Assembly (NCBI GenBank): GCA_028819945.1
Contig: JAPPKQ010000161.1
Location: 1-7,311, forward strand
Direction: 5' to 3'
DNA length: 7,311 nt
From: a bacterium
Lineage (GTDB): Bacteria; Actinomycetota; Acidimicrobiia; Acidimicrobiales; CATQHL01
This document shows, one piece after another, positions 1-6,837 of the stretch. Position 1 is the first letter of the stretch, and the number at the start of each line of letters is the position of its first letter. Below the pieces are notes generated by a model. It was not told the DNA's origin. It ran no database searches and saw only the letters and a program-made list of their open reading frames with translations. A program made the translations under genes and the position numbers.

Positions 1-921
1 ATCCTGAGCCGCGACGACCTGACCGAGGACCGGGTGGCCCGAGAACTCGTCGTCGGCGTGGCGCGAGGCGCAGCGGGTGGCGTCGAGGCACTTGCTGAGT
101 CCGCCGCTGCGGCGCGAGCCGACAGCGACGACGGTCCGGTCGCCCTGCGGCTCTCGGGCTGGACGCACCGCGACGGCGGATTCTCCGACATCGACATGTC
201 GGTGGGACGCGGCGAGATCGTGGCCATCTCCGGTGTGGAGGGATCCGGGGCCCGCGCGCTGGTCCACTCGCTGGCGGGCTTCGCACCGGCGACCGGCTCG
301 CTGCAGGTCGGCGCGGAGAGCACCTCGGAGACGAACGGCGACGGCAGGAGCACCAAGGCCGCCACCGAGCAGGTGGGATTCGTGGGGGCGAACCGCGCCG
401 AGAATCTCTTCTTCAACCTCTCGGTGGGCGAGAACCTGCTGTCACGCCTCAGCACCGACATCTGCGATCGGCTGGGACTATTGCATCCCCGGACTCTGCG
501 ATCGGCGGCGAACCACCTCGCCGACCAGTTCCGGGTCAAAGCGGGGTCGGTCGACGATCCGATGGGATCGCTCAGCGGTGGCAACCAGCAGAAGGTGGTG
601 ATCGGCGCGGCGACCGCCACCCGCCCGAAGGTCCTGGTCCTCGAGGAGCCCACCCGCGGCGTGGACGTGGGCAGCAAGTCCGAGATCTACCGGCTGCTGC
701 GCCAGTACGCCGATCCCGAGAGTCAACTGGGGCTCCCGGACATGGAGGGCCACGGCGAGGCCGTCGTGCTGTACTGCACCGAGGACGCCGAGATCTTCGA
801 GGTCGCCGACCGGGTCTACGTCATCGCCCAGGGCCGCATCTCCGGCGAGCTGAACCTCTCGGACTACGACGACGTGGAGTCCTTCGCCGCCGACCGCGTC
901 CACCTCGAAGCCGGCGGCTAG
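1..921 (+). CDS. Sugar-type ABC transporter ATP-binding protein, 3' part (second nucleotide-binding domain)
   Basis: This is the C-terminal part of an RbsA/MglA-type ATPase, which carries two fused ABC domains and powers import of sugars or similar solutes at the inner face of the membrane. The reading frame is open to the left edge, so the true start is upstream; a GTG at 34 is internal. What remains is the second ABC domain: a degenerate Walker A, GVEGSGARA (232-258), where the usual K/R position is changed; a clear signature LSGGNQQKV (571-597); and a Walker B with D-loop, VLVLEEPTRGVDV (631-669). The TRGVDVG and LSGGNQQKV strings are diagnostic of carbohydrate uptake family 2 ATPases. The switch region reads LYCTED (from about 766) with no H-loop histidine, as is common for this domain. 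Walker B has Glu where Asp is usual. The substrate cannot be told. It ends in TAG 31 bp from the convergent protease gene. Family call is firm; the sugar substrate is inferred from the family. Confidence 0.9.
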   Translation: MLSRDDLTEDRVARELVVGVARGAAGGVEALAESAAAARADSDDGPVALRLSGWTHRDGGFSDIDMSVGRGEIVAISGVEGSGARALVHSLAGFAPATGSLQVGAESTSETNGDGRSTKAATEQVGFVGANRAENLFFNLSVGENLLSRLSTDICDRLGLLHPRTLRSAANHLADQFRVKAGSVDDPMGSLSGGNQQKVVIGAATATRPKVLVLEEPTRGVDVGSKSEIYRLLRQYADPESQLGLPDMEGHGEAVVLYCTEDAEIFEVADRVYVIAQGRISGELNLSDYDDVESFAADRVHLEAGG

Positions 922-951
922 CGCGGTCGGACGCTGCCTCACTGGGTCCGG

Positions 952-1326
952 TCAGCCGGCGGAGCAGTGGGCGTGCATGATCATCACATGGGGGACGAGA
1001 CGCCGGGCGACCGGGTCTACGGCCAGGGCCAGGCTCTCAAGGGTCAGAGCGCCGAGTAGGGGTAACGAGCCGTCCTCGCCGAAGGCCACCTGGGTCGTGA
1101 CGCTCTCGCCGCTGACCGTCGCCCGGGCCTCGCCCACGTCCGCCTCGAACAGCCGACCGTCGGCGAGTCGAAGCCTGCGTCTGTAGGTCGGTTCAACGCC
1201 GATCTCGCGCAGCACGCAGGCCGGCAGTGAGGTGTAGAAGGCGCCGGTGTCGACCAGCGCCTCGACGTCCACGGACCTCTCGCCGCTCAGATCGGTGATC
1301 CGCAGCGGCCAGTGGAATGTCCCCAC
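952..1326 (-). CDS. Small retropepsin-like (clan AA) aspartic protease
   Basis: The product is a single-domain, 124-residue protein of the retroviral-type aspartic protease fold, which normally works as a homodimer, each chain giving one catalytic Asp. The active-site motif is ALVDTGAFYTSLP with DTGA at residues 26-29; the second family motif, LLGALTLESL, is at 90-99, followed by AVDPVARRLVP (102-112). I chose the GTG at 1326 because AGGGAGG (1340-1334 on this strand) lies 7 nt upstream and the family typically begins with a MGTF-like strand; an in-frame ATG at 1374 would add 16 residues rich in charged and proline residues and has no ribosome binding site. There is no signal peptide or membrane segment, so a cytoplasmic location is likely. 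The tail HVMIMHAHCSAG beyond the domain is unlike the core and of unknown meaning. It is transcribed alone, divergent from uvrC. The physiological substrate of these bacterial proteins is unknown. Confidence 0.82.
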   Translation of the reverse strand: MGTFHWPLRITDLSGERSVDVEALVDTGAFYTSLPACVLREIGVEPTYRRRLRLADGRLFEADVGEARATVSGESVTTQVAFGEDGSLPLLGALTLESLALAVDPVARRLVPHVMIMHAHCSAG

Positions 1327-1390
1327 GCTGTCGCCTCCCTCGGGTTGGTCCGGTGCCTCCCGCCGGTCCAGCATAGTCCGCTGAGAGCAG

Positions 1391-1432
1391 AAGATGGTTG
1401 TAATTGATAATTTTCAATGATTGTCAGCAATT
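1391..1432. promoter_or_regulatory. AT-rich divergent regulatory region with nested inverted repeats
   Basis: This is the only obviously AT-rich stretch in a GC-rich window, lying between the divergent protease gene and uvrC. It contains a 16-bp near-perfect palindrome, ATTGATAATTTTCAAT (1403-1418, one mismatched pair), followed directly by ATTGTCAGCAAT (1420-1431), an inverted repeat with 4-bp arms and a 4-bp spacer. GATAAT (1406-1411) on the + strand is one base from the TATAAT consensus. Location, base composition and symmetry suggest promoter elements and possibly an operator. No regulator is encoded nearby, and the spacing does not match the usual 7-1-7 Fur/Zur box. Promoter role is inference. 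Confidence 0.4.
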
Positions 1433-1525
1433 CCCACCCGCGGCGACTCAGGTTGCCAGGATCTCCAACCGCGTGTTGCGGTCGGCTTCCGGTTCCGGCG
1501 GTCCGGGCCGTCACGGAGGCAGCCG

Positions 1526-1531
1526 TACGAT
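1526..1531 (+). promoter_or_regulatory. Putative -10 element of uvrC (leaderless start)
   Basis: TACGAT matches the actinobacterial TANNNT -10 consensus and ends 6 nt before the GTG at 1538, the distance expected if transcription starts on the start codon itself. There is no properly spaced Shine-Dalgarno sequence: GGAGG at 1515-1519 is 18 nt away from the GTG. I could not find a convincing -35 element. This is inference from spacing. Confidence 0.35.
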
Positions 1532-1537
1532 GGGGGC

Positions 1538-3391
1538 GTGATGGAGCGCCCGCCTGCCGCGACCATCCCCGATGTCCCCGGGTCGTACCAGTTCATGGAC
1601 TCCGACGGGCGAATCATCTACGTCGGTAAGGCCAAGTCGCTGCGGAGCCGGGTCGGCAGCTATTTCCAGAGTCCGGCGCAGCTCACCCCCCGGACGGCCC
1701 AGCTGATGGCCGCCGCGACGTCGCTGGAGTGGATCACCGTGGCCACCGAGGTGGACGCGCTCCTGCTGGAGTACAGCCTCATCCAGCGCCACCAGCCACG
1801 CTTCAACGTGCGCTACCGGGACGACAAGAGCTACCCGTTCCTGTGCGTCACGCTGGTGGACGAGTGGCCCCGGGCCATGGTCGTGCGGGGCCGCAAGCGC
1901 AAGGGCAACCGCTACTTCGGTCCCTACGGCCACGCCTACGCCATCCGCGAGACCCTCGACCTCCTGTTGCGGACCTTCCCGATCCGCACCTGCTCGGACA
2001 ACAAGTTCGTTGATCATCAGCGACTCGGCCGGCCCTGCCTGCTGTACCACATCGAGCGTTGCGCCGGTCCCTGCGTGGGTGAGATCGAGCGGCAGCAGTA
2101 CGACGACTTGGTCGCCGAACTTCTGGACTTCCTCGGTGGCGACACCGACGAGATCACCGCACGTCTCGAGGCCGACATGGCGGCCGCCGCCGAGGCCTTG
2201 GATTTCGAGAAGGCTGCCCGTCTCCGCGATCGTCTGGCCACCGTCCGCAAGGCCATCGAGCGCCAGGAGATGGTGGGCTCCCGAGCCGAGGACGCGGACG
2301 TGTTCGGCGTGGTCTCCGACGAGTTGGAGGCGGCCGTGTCGGTGTTCTTCGTGCGCAAGGGCCGGGTCATGGGCCAGCGCGGCTTCATCGTGGACCGCGC
2401 CGAGGACCTCTCCGGCCCCGAGCTGATGGGGAGGGTCCTGGAGCGGATCTACTTCGACGAGAACCCGCTGGGCTATCCGAAGGCGGTGCTGGTGCCGGAG
2501 CTGCCCTCCGGCGAGGACATGTACGCCGACTGGCTGGGGGGCCTGCGGGGCTCGAAGGTGCAGGTCAGGGTGCCGCAGCGGGGCGCCAAGCGGCGTCTCG
2601 CCGAGACCGCCCGCCAGAACGCCGCCGACTCCCTGCAGCGCCACCGCCTCAAGCGGGCCAGCGACCACAACAGCCGTGCCCGGGCGCTCAACGAGCTGCA
2701 GCAGTACCTGGGCCTGCCCGACGCCCCGCTGCGCATCGAGTGCTACGACATGAGCCACCTCGGCGGGCAGGACTACGTGGGCTCGATGGTGGTCATGGAG
2801 GACGCCCTGCCCCGCAAGTCCGAGTACCGCCGCTTCCGCCTCCGCAACGTGGCCGGCAACAACGACCTGGCGGCCATGGAGGAGGTACTGGGGCGGCGGC
2901 TGCAGAACTACCTCGACAATCGCCACCTGCCACCGGCCGAGCGGGGCCGCTTCGCCTACCCGCCGCAGCTGCTGCTGGTGGACGGCGGCCTCGGGCAGCT
3001 GGGCGTCGCCAAGCGGGTGCTGCTGCGCCTGGGTCTGGCAGGGGAGATCCCGGCGGCGGCGCTGGCCAAGCAGTTCGAGGAGGTGTTCGTGCCAGACCAG
3101 CCCGAGGCCGTCCGCATCCCGCGCCAGTCCGAGGCCCTCTACCTGCTGCAGCGCATCCGCGACGAGAGCCACCGGTTCGCCCTGGCGTACCACCGCCAGC
3201 TCCGCGGCAAGCGCATGACCAGCTCCGCGCTGGACGGCATCGCCGGACTGGGCCCGGCCCGCCGCAAGCGCCTCGTGGCCGAGCTGGGCGGCGTGCGGGC
3301 CGCGCAGAACACCTCGCTGGAGGACCTGCGAGCCCTCAGCTGGCTGCCCGACACGGTCGCCGAAGCCGTCCACGCCAAGTTCCACTCCTGA
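1538..3391 (+). CDS. uvrC: UvrABC excinuclease subunit C
   Basis: UvrC makes the 3' and 5' incisions around a DNA lesion after UvrA/UvrB loading in nucleotide excision repair. The 617-residue product has the full domain set. Counting from the GTG at 1538: N-terminal GIY-YIG nuclease with PGSYQF and IYVGKAKSLR (about 14-37) and the metal-binding Glu of ALLLE (78); four cysteines at 152, 167, 175 and 179, in the arrangement of the UvrC Fe-S cluster; a UvrB-binding UVR motif (about 204-241, ALDFEKAARLRDRL); an RNase H-like nuclease with Asp404 (CYDMSH), Asp482 (LLLVDGG) and His545 (DESHRF); and a C-terminal helix-hairpin-helix region (GIAGLGPARRKRL, about 567-579). Length is normal for the family. 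GTG 1538 is directly followed by ATG 1541, so the start is uncertain by one codon. The open frame extends upstream to a TTG at 1421, but those 39 residues have no family counterpart. rapZ starts 22 bp downstream. Confidence 0.97.
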   Translation: MMERPPAATIPDVPGSYQFMDSDGRIIYVGKAKSLRSRVGSYFQSPAQLTPRTAQLMAAATSLEWITVATEVDALLLEYSLIQRHQPRFNVRYRDDKSYPFLCVTLVDEWPRAMVVRGRKRKGNRYFGPYGHAYAIRETLDLLLRTFPIRTCSDNKFVDHQRLGRPCLLYHIERCAGPCVGEIERQQYDDLVAELLDFLGGDTDEITARLEADMAAAAEALDFEKAARLRDRLATVRKAIERQEMVGSRAEDADVFGVVSDELEAAVSVFFVRKGRVMGQRGFIVDRAEDLSGPELMGRVLERIYFDENPLGYPKAVLVPELPSGEDMYADWLGGLRGSKVQVRVPQRGAKRRLAETARQNAADSLQRHRLKRASDHNSRARALNELQQYLGLPDAPLRIECYDMSHLGGQDYVGSMVVMEDALPRKSEYRRFRLRNVAGNNDLAAMEEVLGRRLQNYLDNRHLPPAERGRFAYPPQLLLVDGGLGQLGVAKRVLLRLGLAGEIPAAALAKQFEEVFVPDQPEAVRIPRQSEALYLLQRIRDESHRFALAYHRQLRGKRMTSSALDGIAGLGPARRKRLVAELGGVRAAQNTSLEDLRALSWLPDTVAEAVHAKFHS

Positions 3392-3400
3392 ACTGCTCGG

Positions 3401-3406
3401 TAGGCT
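3401..3406 (+). promoter_or_regulatory. Putative -10 element of rapZ (leaderless start)
   Basis: TAGGCT fits TANNNT and ends 7 nt before the GTG start of rapZ at 3414. No Shine-Dalgarno sequence is visible in the 22-bp uvrC-rapZ spacer. The arrangement repeats the one in front of uvrC and suggests a second, internal leaderless promoter, besides possible readthrough from uvrC. No clear -35 element is seen; TTCCAC at 3380-3385 is a poor candidate with a 15-nt spacer. Confidence 0.35.
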
Positions 3407-3413
3407 CGCGGTT

Positions 3414-4265
3414 GTGCTGGTCGTCATCACCGGGCTGTCGGGGTCGGGGCGATCGGAGGCGGCCAACTGTCTCGAGGACCAGGGGTTCTTCGTCATCGAC
3501 AACCTGCCGCCGTCGTTGATCCCCAAGGTCATCGAGCTGGCGGGGCCGGCCATCGACCGGCTGTGCCTGACGATGGGCACCGAGCGCTACTCCGACGAGA
3601 TCGGGCCGGCCGTGGCGGATCTGCGCGCCGCGGCGAAGGGGGCGCCCCACTACAGCGACGTGCGGCTGTGGTTCCTGGAGGCGCACACGCAGGTGCTGGT
3701 GCAGCGCTATGAGAGTTCGCGCCGGCGCCACCCGTTCGCCCTGCGAGGCTCGGTGGAGGAGGCCGTGGAGGCCGAGCGGGAGTCGCTCTGCGGGCTGCGT
3801 GCCGACGCCGACGTCGTGATCGACACCTCCGACACCAACGTGCACGAGTTGCGCGACCGCATCGTGGGCGTCCTCGGTGAAGCCGGCTCCCGGCGGCCGA
3901 CCACGCGGGTGCTGTCGTTCAGCTTCAAGCACGGTCTGCCCGCCGACGTGGACATGGTGTTCGACTGCCGCTTCCTGCCGAATCCGCATTGGGAGGCGGA
4001 ACTGCGGCCCCTGGACGGCACCGACGAGCCTGTGCGCGAGTTCGTGGTGGGCAGCCCGCTGGGGGGGCGGTTCGTGCGGCACCTGGAGGATCTCTGCGAA
4101 CTGCTGCTGCCGGCGTTCGAGGCGGAGGGCAAGACGTACCTCACGCTGGCATTCGGCTGCACCGGGGGAAGGCACCGCTCGGTCTGCCTGGCCGAGCACG
4201 CCGCGGCCACGCTGCGCCGGCTGGGATTCGATCCGCAGGTGCAGCACCGCGATCTGCAACGCTGA
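3414..4265 (+). CDS. rapZ: RapZ/YvcJ family P-loop nucleotide-binding protein
   Basis: This 283-residue protein belongs to the RapZ (YvcJ, UPF0042) family. In enterobacteria RapZ binds small RNAs and directs RNase E to control amino-sugar synthesis; in Gram-positives YvcJ binds and hydrolyses nucleotides, and its role is less clear. The N-terminal domain has the P-loop GLSGSGRS (7-14), with Arg in place of the usual Lys, and the VIDNLPP motif (27-33), followed by LWFLEA and RYESSRRRHP (about 87-107). The C-terminal domain carries FSFKHG, CRFLPNPHW and AFGCTGGRHRS (246-256), the family hallmark. Length is typical. The GTG start is the first possible codon before the P-loop and leaves only five residues ahead of TGLSGSG. 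It sits 22 bp after uvrC, the conserved actinobacterial order; the usual next genes, yvcK and whiA, are missing, and gap follows after 74 bp. Whether it acts on RNA in this organism is unknown. Confidence 0.94.
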   Translation: MLVVITGLSGSGRSEAANCLEDQGFFVIDNLPPSLIPKVIELAGPAIDRLCLTMGTERYSDEIGPAVADLRAAAKGAPHYSDVRLWFLEAHTQVLVQRYESSRRRHPFALRGSVEEAVEAERESLCGLRADADVVIDTSDTNVHELRDRIVGVLGEAGSRRPTTRVLSFSFKHGLPADVDMVFDCRFLPNPHWEAELRPLDGTDEPVREFVVGSPLGGRFVRHLEDLCELLLPAFEAEGKTYLTLAFGCTGGRHRSVCLAEHAAATLRRLGFDPQVQHRDLQR

Positions 4266-4301
4266 GAGGCGGCGGCGCGGCGGCGCGCCGGTAGGGGCCT
4301 C
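4266..4301 (+). terminator. Strong GC hairpin between rapZ and gap, possible terminator or processing site
   Basis: Directly after the rapZ stop, CGGCGCG (4273-4279) and CGCGCCG (4284-4290) form a perfect 7-bp stem with a GCGG loop. An outer arm, GAGGC (4266-4270) with GCCTC (4297-4301), can add five pairs across small internal loops. There is no T-tract, so a classical intrinsic terminator is not shown, though GC-rich actinobacteria often lack one. It could separate rapZ from gap, allow partial readthrough, or protect mRNA ends. The pairing is visible; the function is inferred. Confidence 0.35.
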
Positions 4302-4339
4302 GGTCGCTGCCGGGGACGAGACACGACGGAGGAATCCAG

Positions 4340-5341
<1,002 letters not shown>

Positions 5342-5358
5342 CGGCGGCTGAATGATCT

Positions 5359-5383
5359 CGGTTCTCCCTGGGAGCGGTTCTCC
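5359..5383 (+). repeat. Short direct repeat, two copies of CGGTTCTCC
   Basis: CGGTTCTCC occurs at 5359-5367 and again at 5375-5383, a period of 16 bp, in the gap-pgk intergenic region. The spacer CTGGGAG partly pairs with CTCCC of the first copy. It could be a regulator site in front of pgk or chance; with only two 9-bp copies, no function can be assigned. Confidence 0.25.
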
Positions 5384-5408
5384 TCACGTCACCCCCGCAT
5401 TCCGCGCT

Positions 5409-5434
5409 GTCATCCCGGCGAAGGCCGGGATCCA
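5409..5434. repeat. Intergenic palindromic repeat, copy 1 (gap-pgk)
   Basis: An 8-bp perfect stem, ATCCCGGC (5412-5419) and GCCGGGAT (5424-5431), encloses a GAAG loop; GTC precedes and CCA follows it. The same 26-nt unit occurs downstream of pgk (6706-6731) with one compensating pair change. Read on the reverse strand it encodes the string WIPAFAGMT, a familiar hallmark of spurious frames over a dispersed bacterial intergenic palindrome. It may serve as an mRNA-end hairpin, but the repeat family's role is not established. Confidence 0.7.
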
Positions 5435-5500
5435 TCGGACGCACGAGCCGCCCGCAGTCGCACGAAGCGGCCGGTCCCCGCACTTGCCGATCCCGGTGTA

Positions 5501-6661
5501 ATGAGGCTGCCGACGATTCCCGACCTGGGCGATCTCGCAGGGCGCCGTGTGCTGCTGCGGGCCGACCTGAACGTGCCGCTGCGCGGCGGCGAGGTGACCG
5601 ACGACACCCGCATCAGGGAGGTCGTCCCGACGATTCGGATGCTCTGTGAGGCCGGCGCCGAGGTGACGTTGTGCAGCCACCTGGGCCGGCCCGGGGGCCG
5701 CCCCGAGGTGGCGTTGGGCATGGCGCCGGTCCGCCGGCGTCTCGCCGAGTTGGCGCCGGGCGTCGAGCTGCTCGAGAACCTCCGGTTCGACCCGGGGGAG
5801 GAGGCGGGTGATCCGGCGCTGGCCGAGCGCCTCGTCGCCGGCCACGACGTTTTCGTCAACGATGCCTTCGCCGTCTCCCATCGCGCCCACGCCTCGGTCG
5901 TCGGACCGCCGCGGCTGCTGCCGAGCGCCGCCGGTCTGCTGATGCTGGTCGAGGTGGCGGAGATCCTCAGCCTGCGGACGGCGCCGCGGCGGCCATTCGT
6001 GGTGGTGCTGGGGGGCGCCAAGATCGCCGACAAGCTCGGTGTGGTGCGGGCGGTGTGCGAGTTGGCCGACACCGTCCTGGTCGGCGGGGCGATGTGCTTC
6101 ACGTTCCTGGCGGCCACTGGCCATCGCATCGGCGACTCGCTGTTCGACTCCGACCACCTCGCCGATTGCCGGGCGCTTCTCGACGGCGGCTTCCCGCTGC
6201 ACCTGCCGGAGGATCTGGTGGGCCTGGCTCCGGGTGGCGTGCTCGGCGACCCGGCCGCGGGCGGCGCGGTGCGGCAGTTCGGCAGCGACCTGCCCGACGG
6301 CTGGCTCGGGGCCGACATCGGCCCGGGTACGGCGGCGTTCTTCGCCGACACGATCCTGGACGCCGGGACGGTCTTCTGGAACGGCCCGCTGGGGGCGTTC
6401 GAGGATCCCCGCTTCGCCGCGGGCACGATCACCGTGGCCGAGGCCCTGGCCGAGACACGCGCCCACACCGTCGTCGGGGGCGGCGACAGCGGGGCCGCGC
6501 TGACCTCGATGGGTCTGGCCCGCTCGGTGAGCCATCTCTCCACCGGCGGCGGGGCTTCGCTTGAGCTGCTGGAGCACGGCGACCTGCCGGGCCTGGCCGC
6601 GCTACGCGAATCCGCCGAGCACCTGTCGCTGCCGACCCACGAGGTGGACGAACGTGACTGA
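5501..6661 (+). CDS. pgk: Phosphoglycerate kinase
   Basis: Pgk transfers the acyl phosphate of 1,3-bisphosphoglycerate to ADP, the first ATP-yielding step of glycolysis. The 386-residue product has both lobes. Substrate-site residues are in RADLNVP (20-26, Asp22 and Asn24), Arg37 in DDTRIR, SHLGRP (59-64), Arg95 in ENLRF and Arg128 in HRAHAS. The nucleotide lobe has GGAKIADKLG, WNGPLGAFE, GGGDS (326-330) and STGGGASLE. The N-lobe is short: only about two residues (PG) separate the helix ending RRLAELA from VELLENLRF, where E. coli Pgk has about 20 more; I recall the same short form in Acidimicrobiia. The total length stays typical. ATG 5501 places the start just before the conserved DLGDLAGRRVLLR; no Shine-Dalgarno sequence or clear leaderless -10 is visible, so its initiation signal is unexplained. 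It lies between gap and tpiA, with a palindromic repeat in each flanking spacer. Confidence 0.97.
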   Translation: MRLPTIPDLGDLAGRRVLLRADLNVPLRGGEVTDDTRIREVVPTIRMLCEAGAEVTLCSHLGRPGGRPEVALGMAPVRRRLAELAPGVELLENLRFDPGEEAGDPALAERLVAGHDVFVNDAFAVSHRAHASVVGPPRLLPSAAGLLMLVEVAEILSLRTAPRRPFVVVLGGAKIADKLGVVRAVCELADTVLVGGAMCFTFLAATGHRIGDSLFDSDHLADCRALLDGGFPLHLPEDLVGLAPGGVLGDPAAGGAVRQFGSDLPDGWLGADIGPGTAAFFADTILDAGTVFWNGPLGAFEDPRFAAGTITVAEALAETRAHTVVGGGDSGAALTSMGLARSVSHLSTGGGASLELLEHGDLPGLAALRESAEHLSLPTHEVDERD

Positions 6662-6705
6662 CCGAGGATCAGCGGCAACTGACCTGCCGTTCCGGGCCGT
6701 CGTCC

Positions 6706-6731
6706 GTCATTCCGGCGAAGGCCGGAATCCA
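6706..6731. repeat. Intergenic palindromic repeat, copy 2 (pgk-tpiA)
   Basis: ATTCCGGC (6709-6716), loop GAAG (6717-6720) and GCCGGAAT (6721-6728) form a perfect 8-bp stem, flanked by GTC and CCA as in copy 1 at 5409-5434. The third stem pair is T-A here and C-G in copy 1, so both sides changed together. This paired change supports selection for, or conversion of, the folded form. The rest of the 176-bp pgk-tpiA spacer shows no gene that I can support. Confidence 0.72.
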
Positions 6732-6837
6732 GACATGCCGCGGTCCGGTTCGACGACGCTGGAATTGCGCCTCGTCAGGGCGAAGCGGCGGTAGACATCG
6801 TTGGCGGGACCCGCCGGTTCGACCAGGAGGTGCAGCC

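Noticed and set aside
1327..1374. Longer protease start at ATG 1374
   Set aside because: There is no ribosome binding site there, while the GTG at 1326 has AGGGAGG at a 7-nt distance and fits the family N-terminus.
1403..1418. Fur or Zur box
   Set aside because: The palindrome is even-centred with 8-bp arms and does not fit the 7-1-7 spacing of Fur/Zur sites; no metal-related gene is next to it.
1421..1537. Upstream extension of uvrC to a TTG at 1421
   Set aside because: The 39 added residues do not resemble any UvrC N-terminus, and they would read through the intergenic regulatory region.
1511..3580. Very long open frame of 689 codons on the minus strand across uvrC
   Set aside because: It mirrors uvrC codons in a GC-rich genome; its translation is low complexity, rich in H, Q, V, G and L, with no recognisable domain, while the + strand encodes a complete UvrC.
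5412..5431. Hairpin downstream of gap as an intrinsic terminator
   Set aside because: It has no T-tract, lies about 70 bp after gap, and is a copy of a dispersed repeat also present after pgk, so a dedicated terminator is not supported.
5384..6678. Two overlapping minus-strand frames of about 400 codons across pgk
   Set aside because: Both are shadows of pgk; one ends in WIPAFAGMT, the usual false translation of the palindromic repeat.
6654..6794. Small + strand frame from a GTG overlapping the pgk stop (46 codons), with GTGACTGA-style coupling
   Set aside because: Its middle, RHSGEGRNP, is another frame of the palindromic repeat; no conserved protein pattern is seen.
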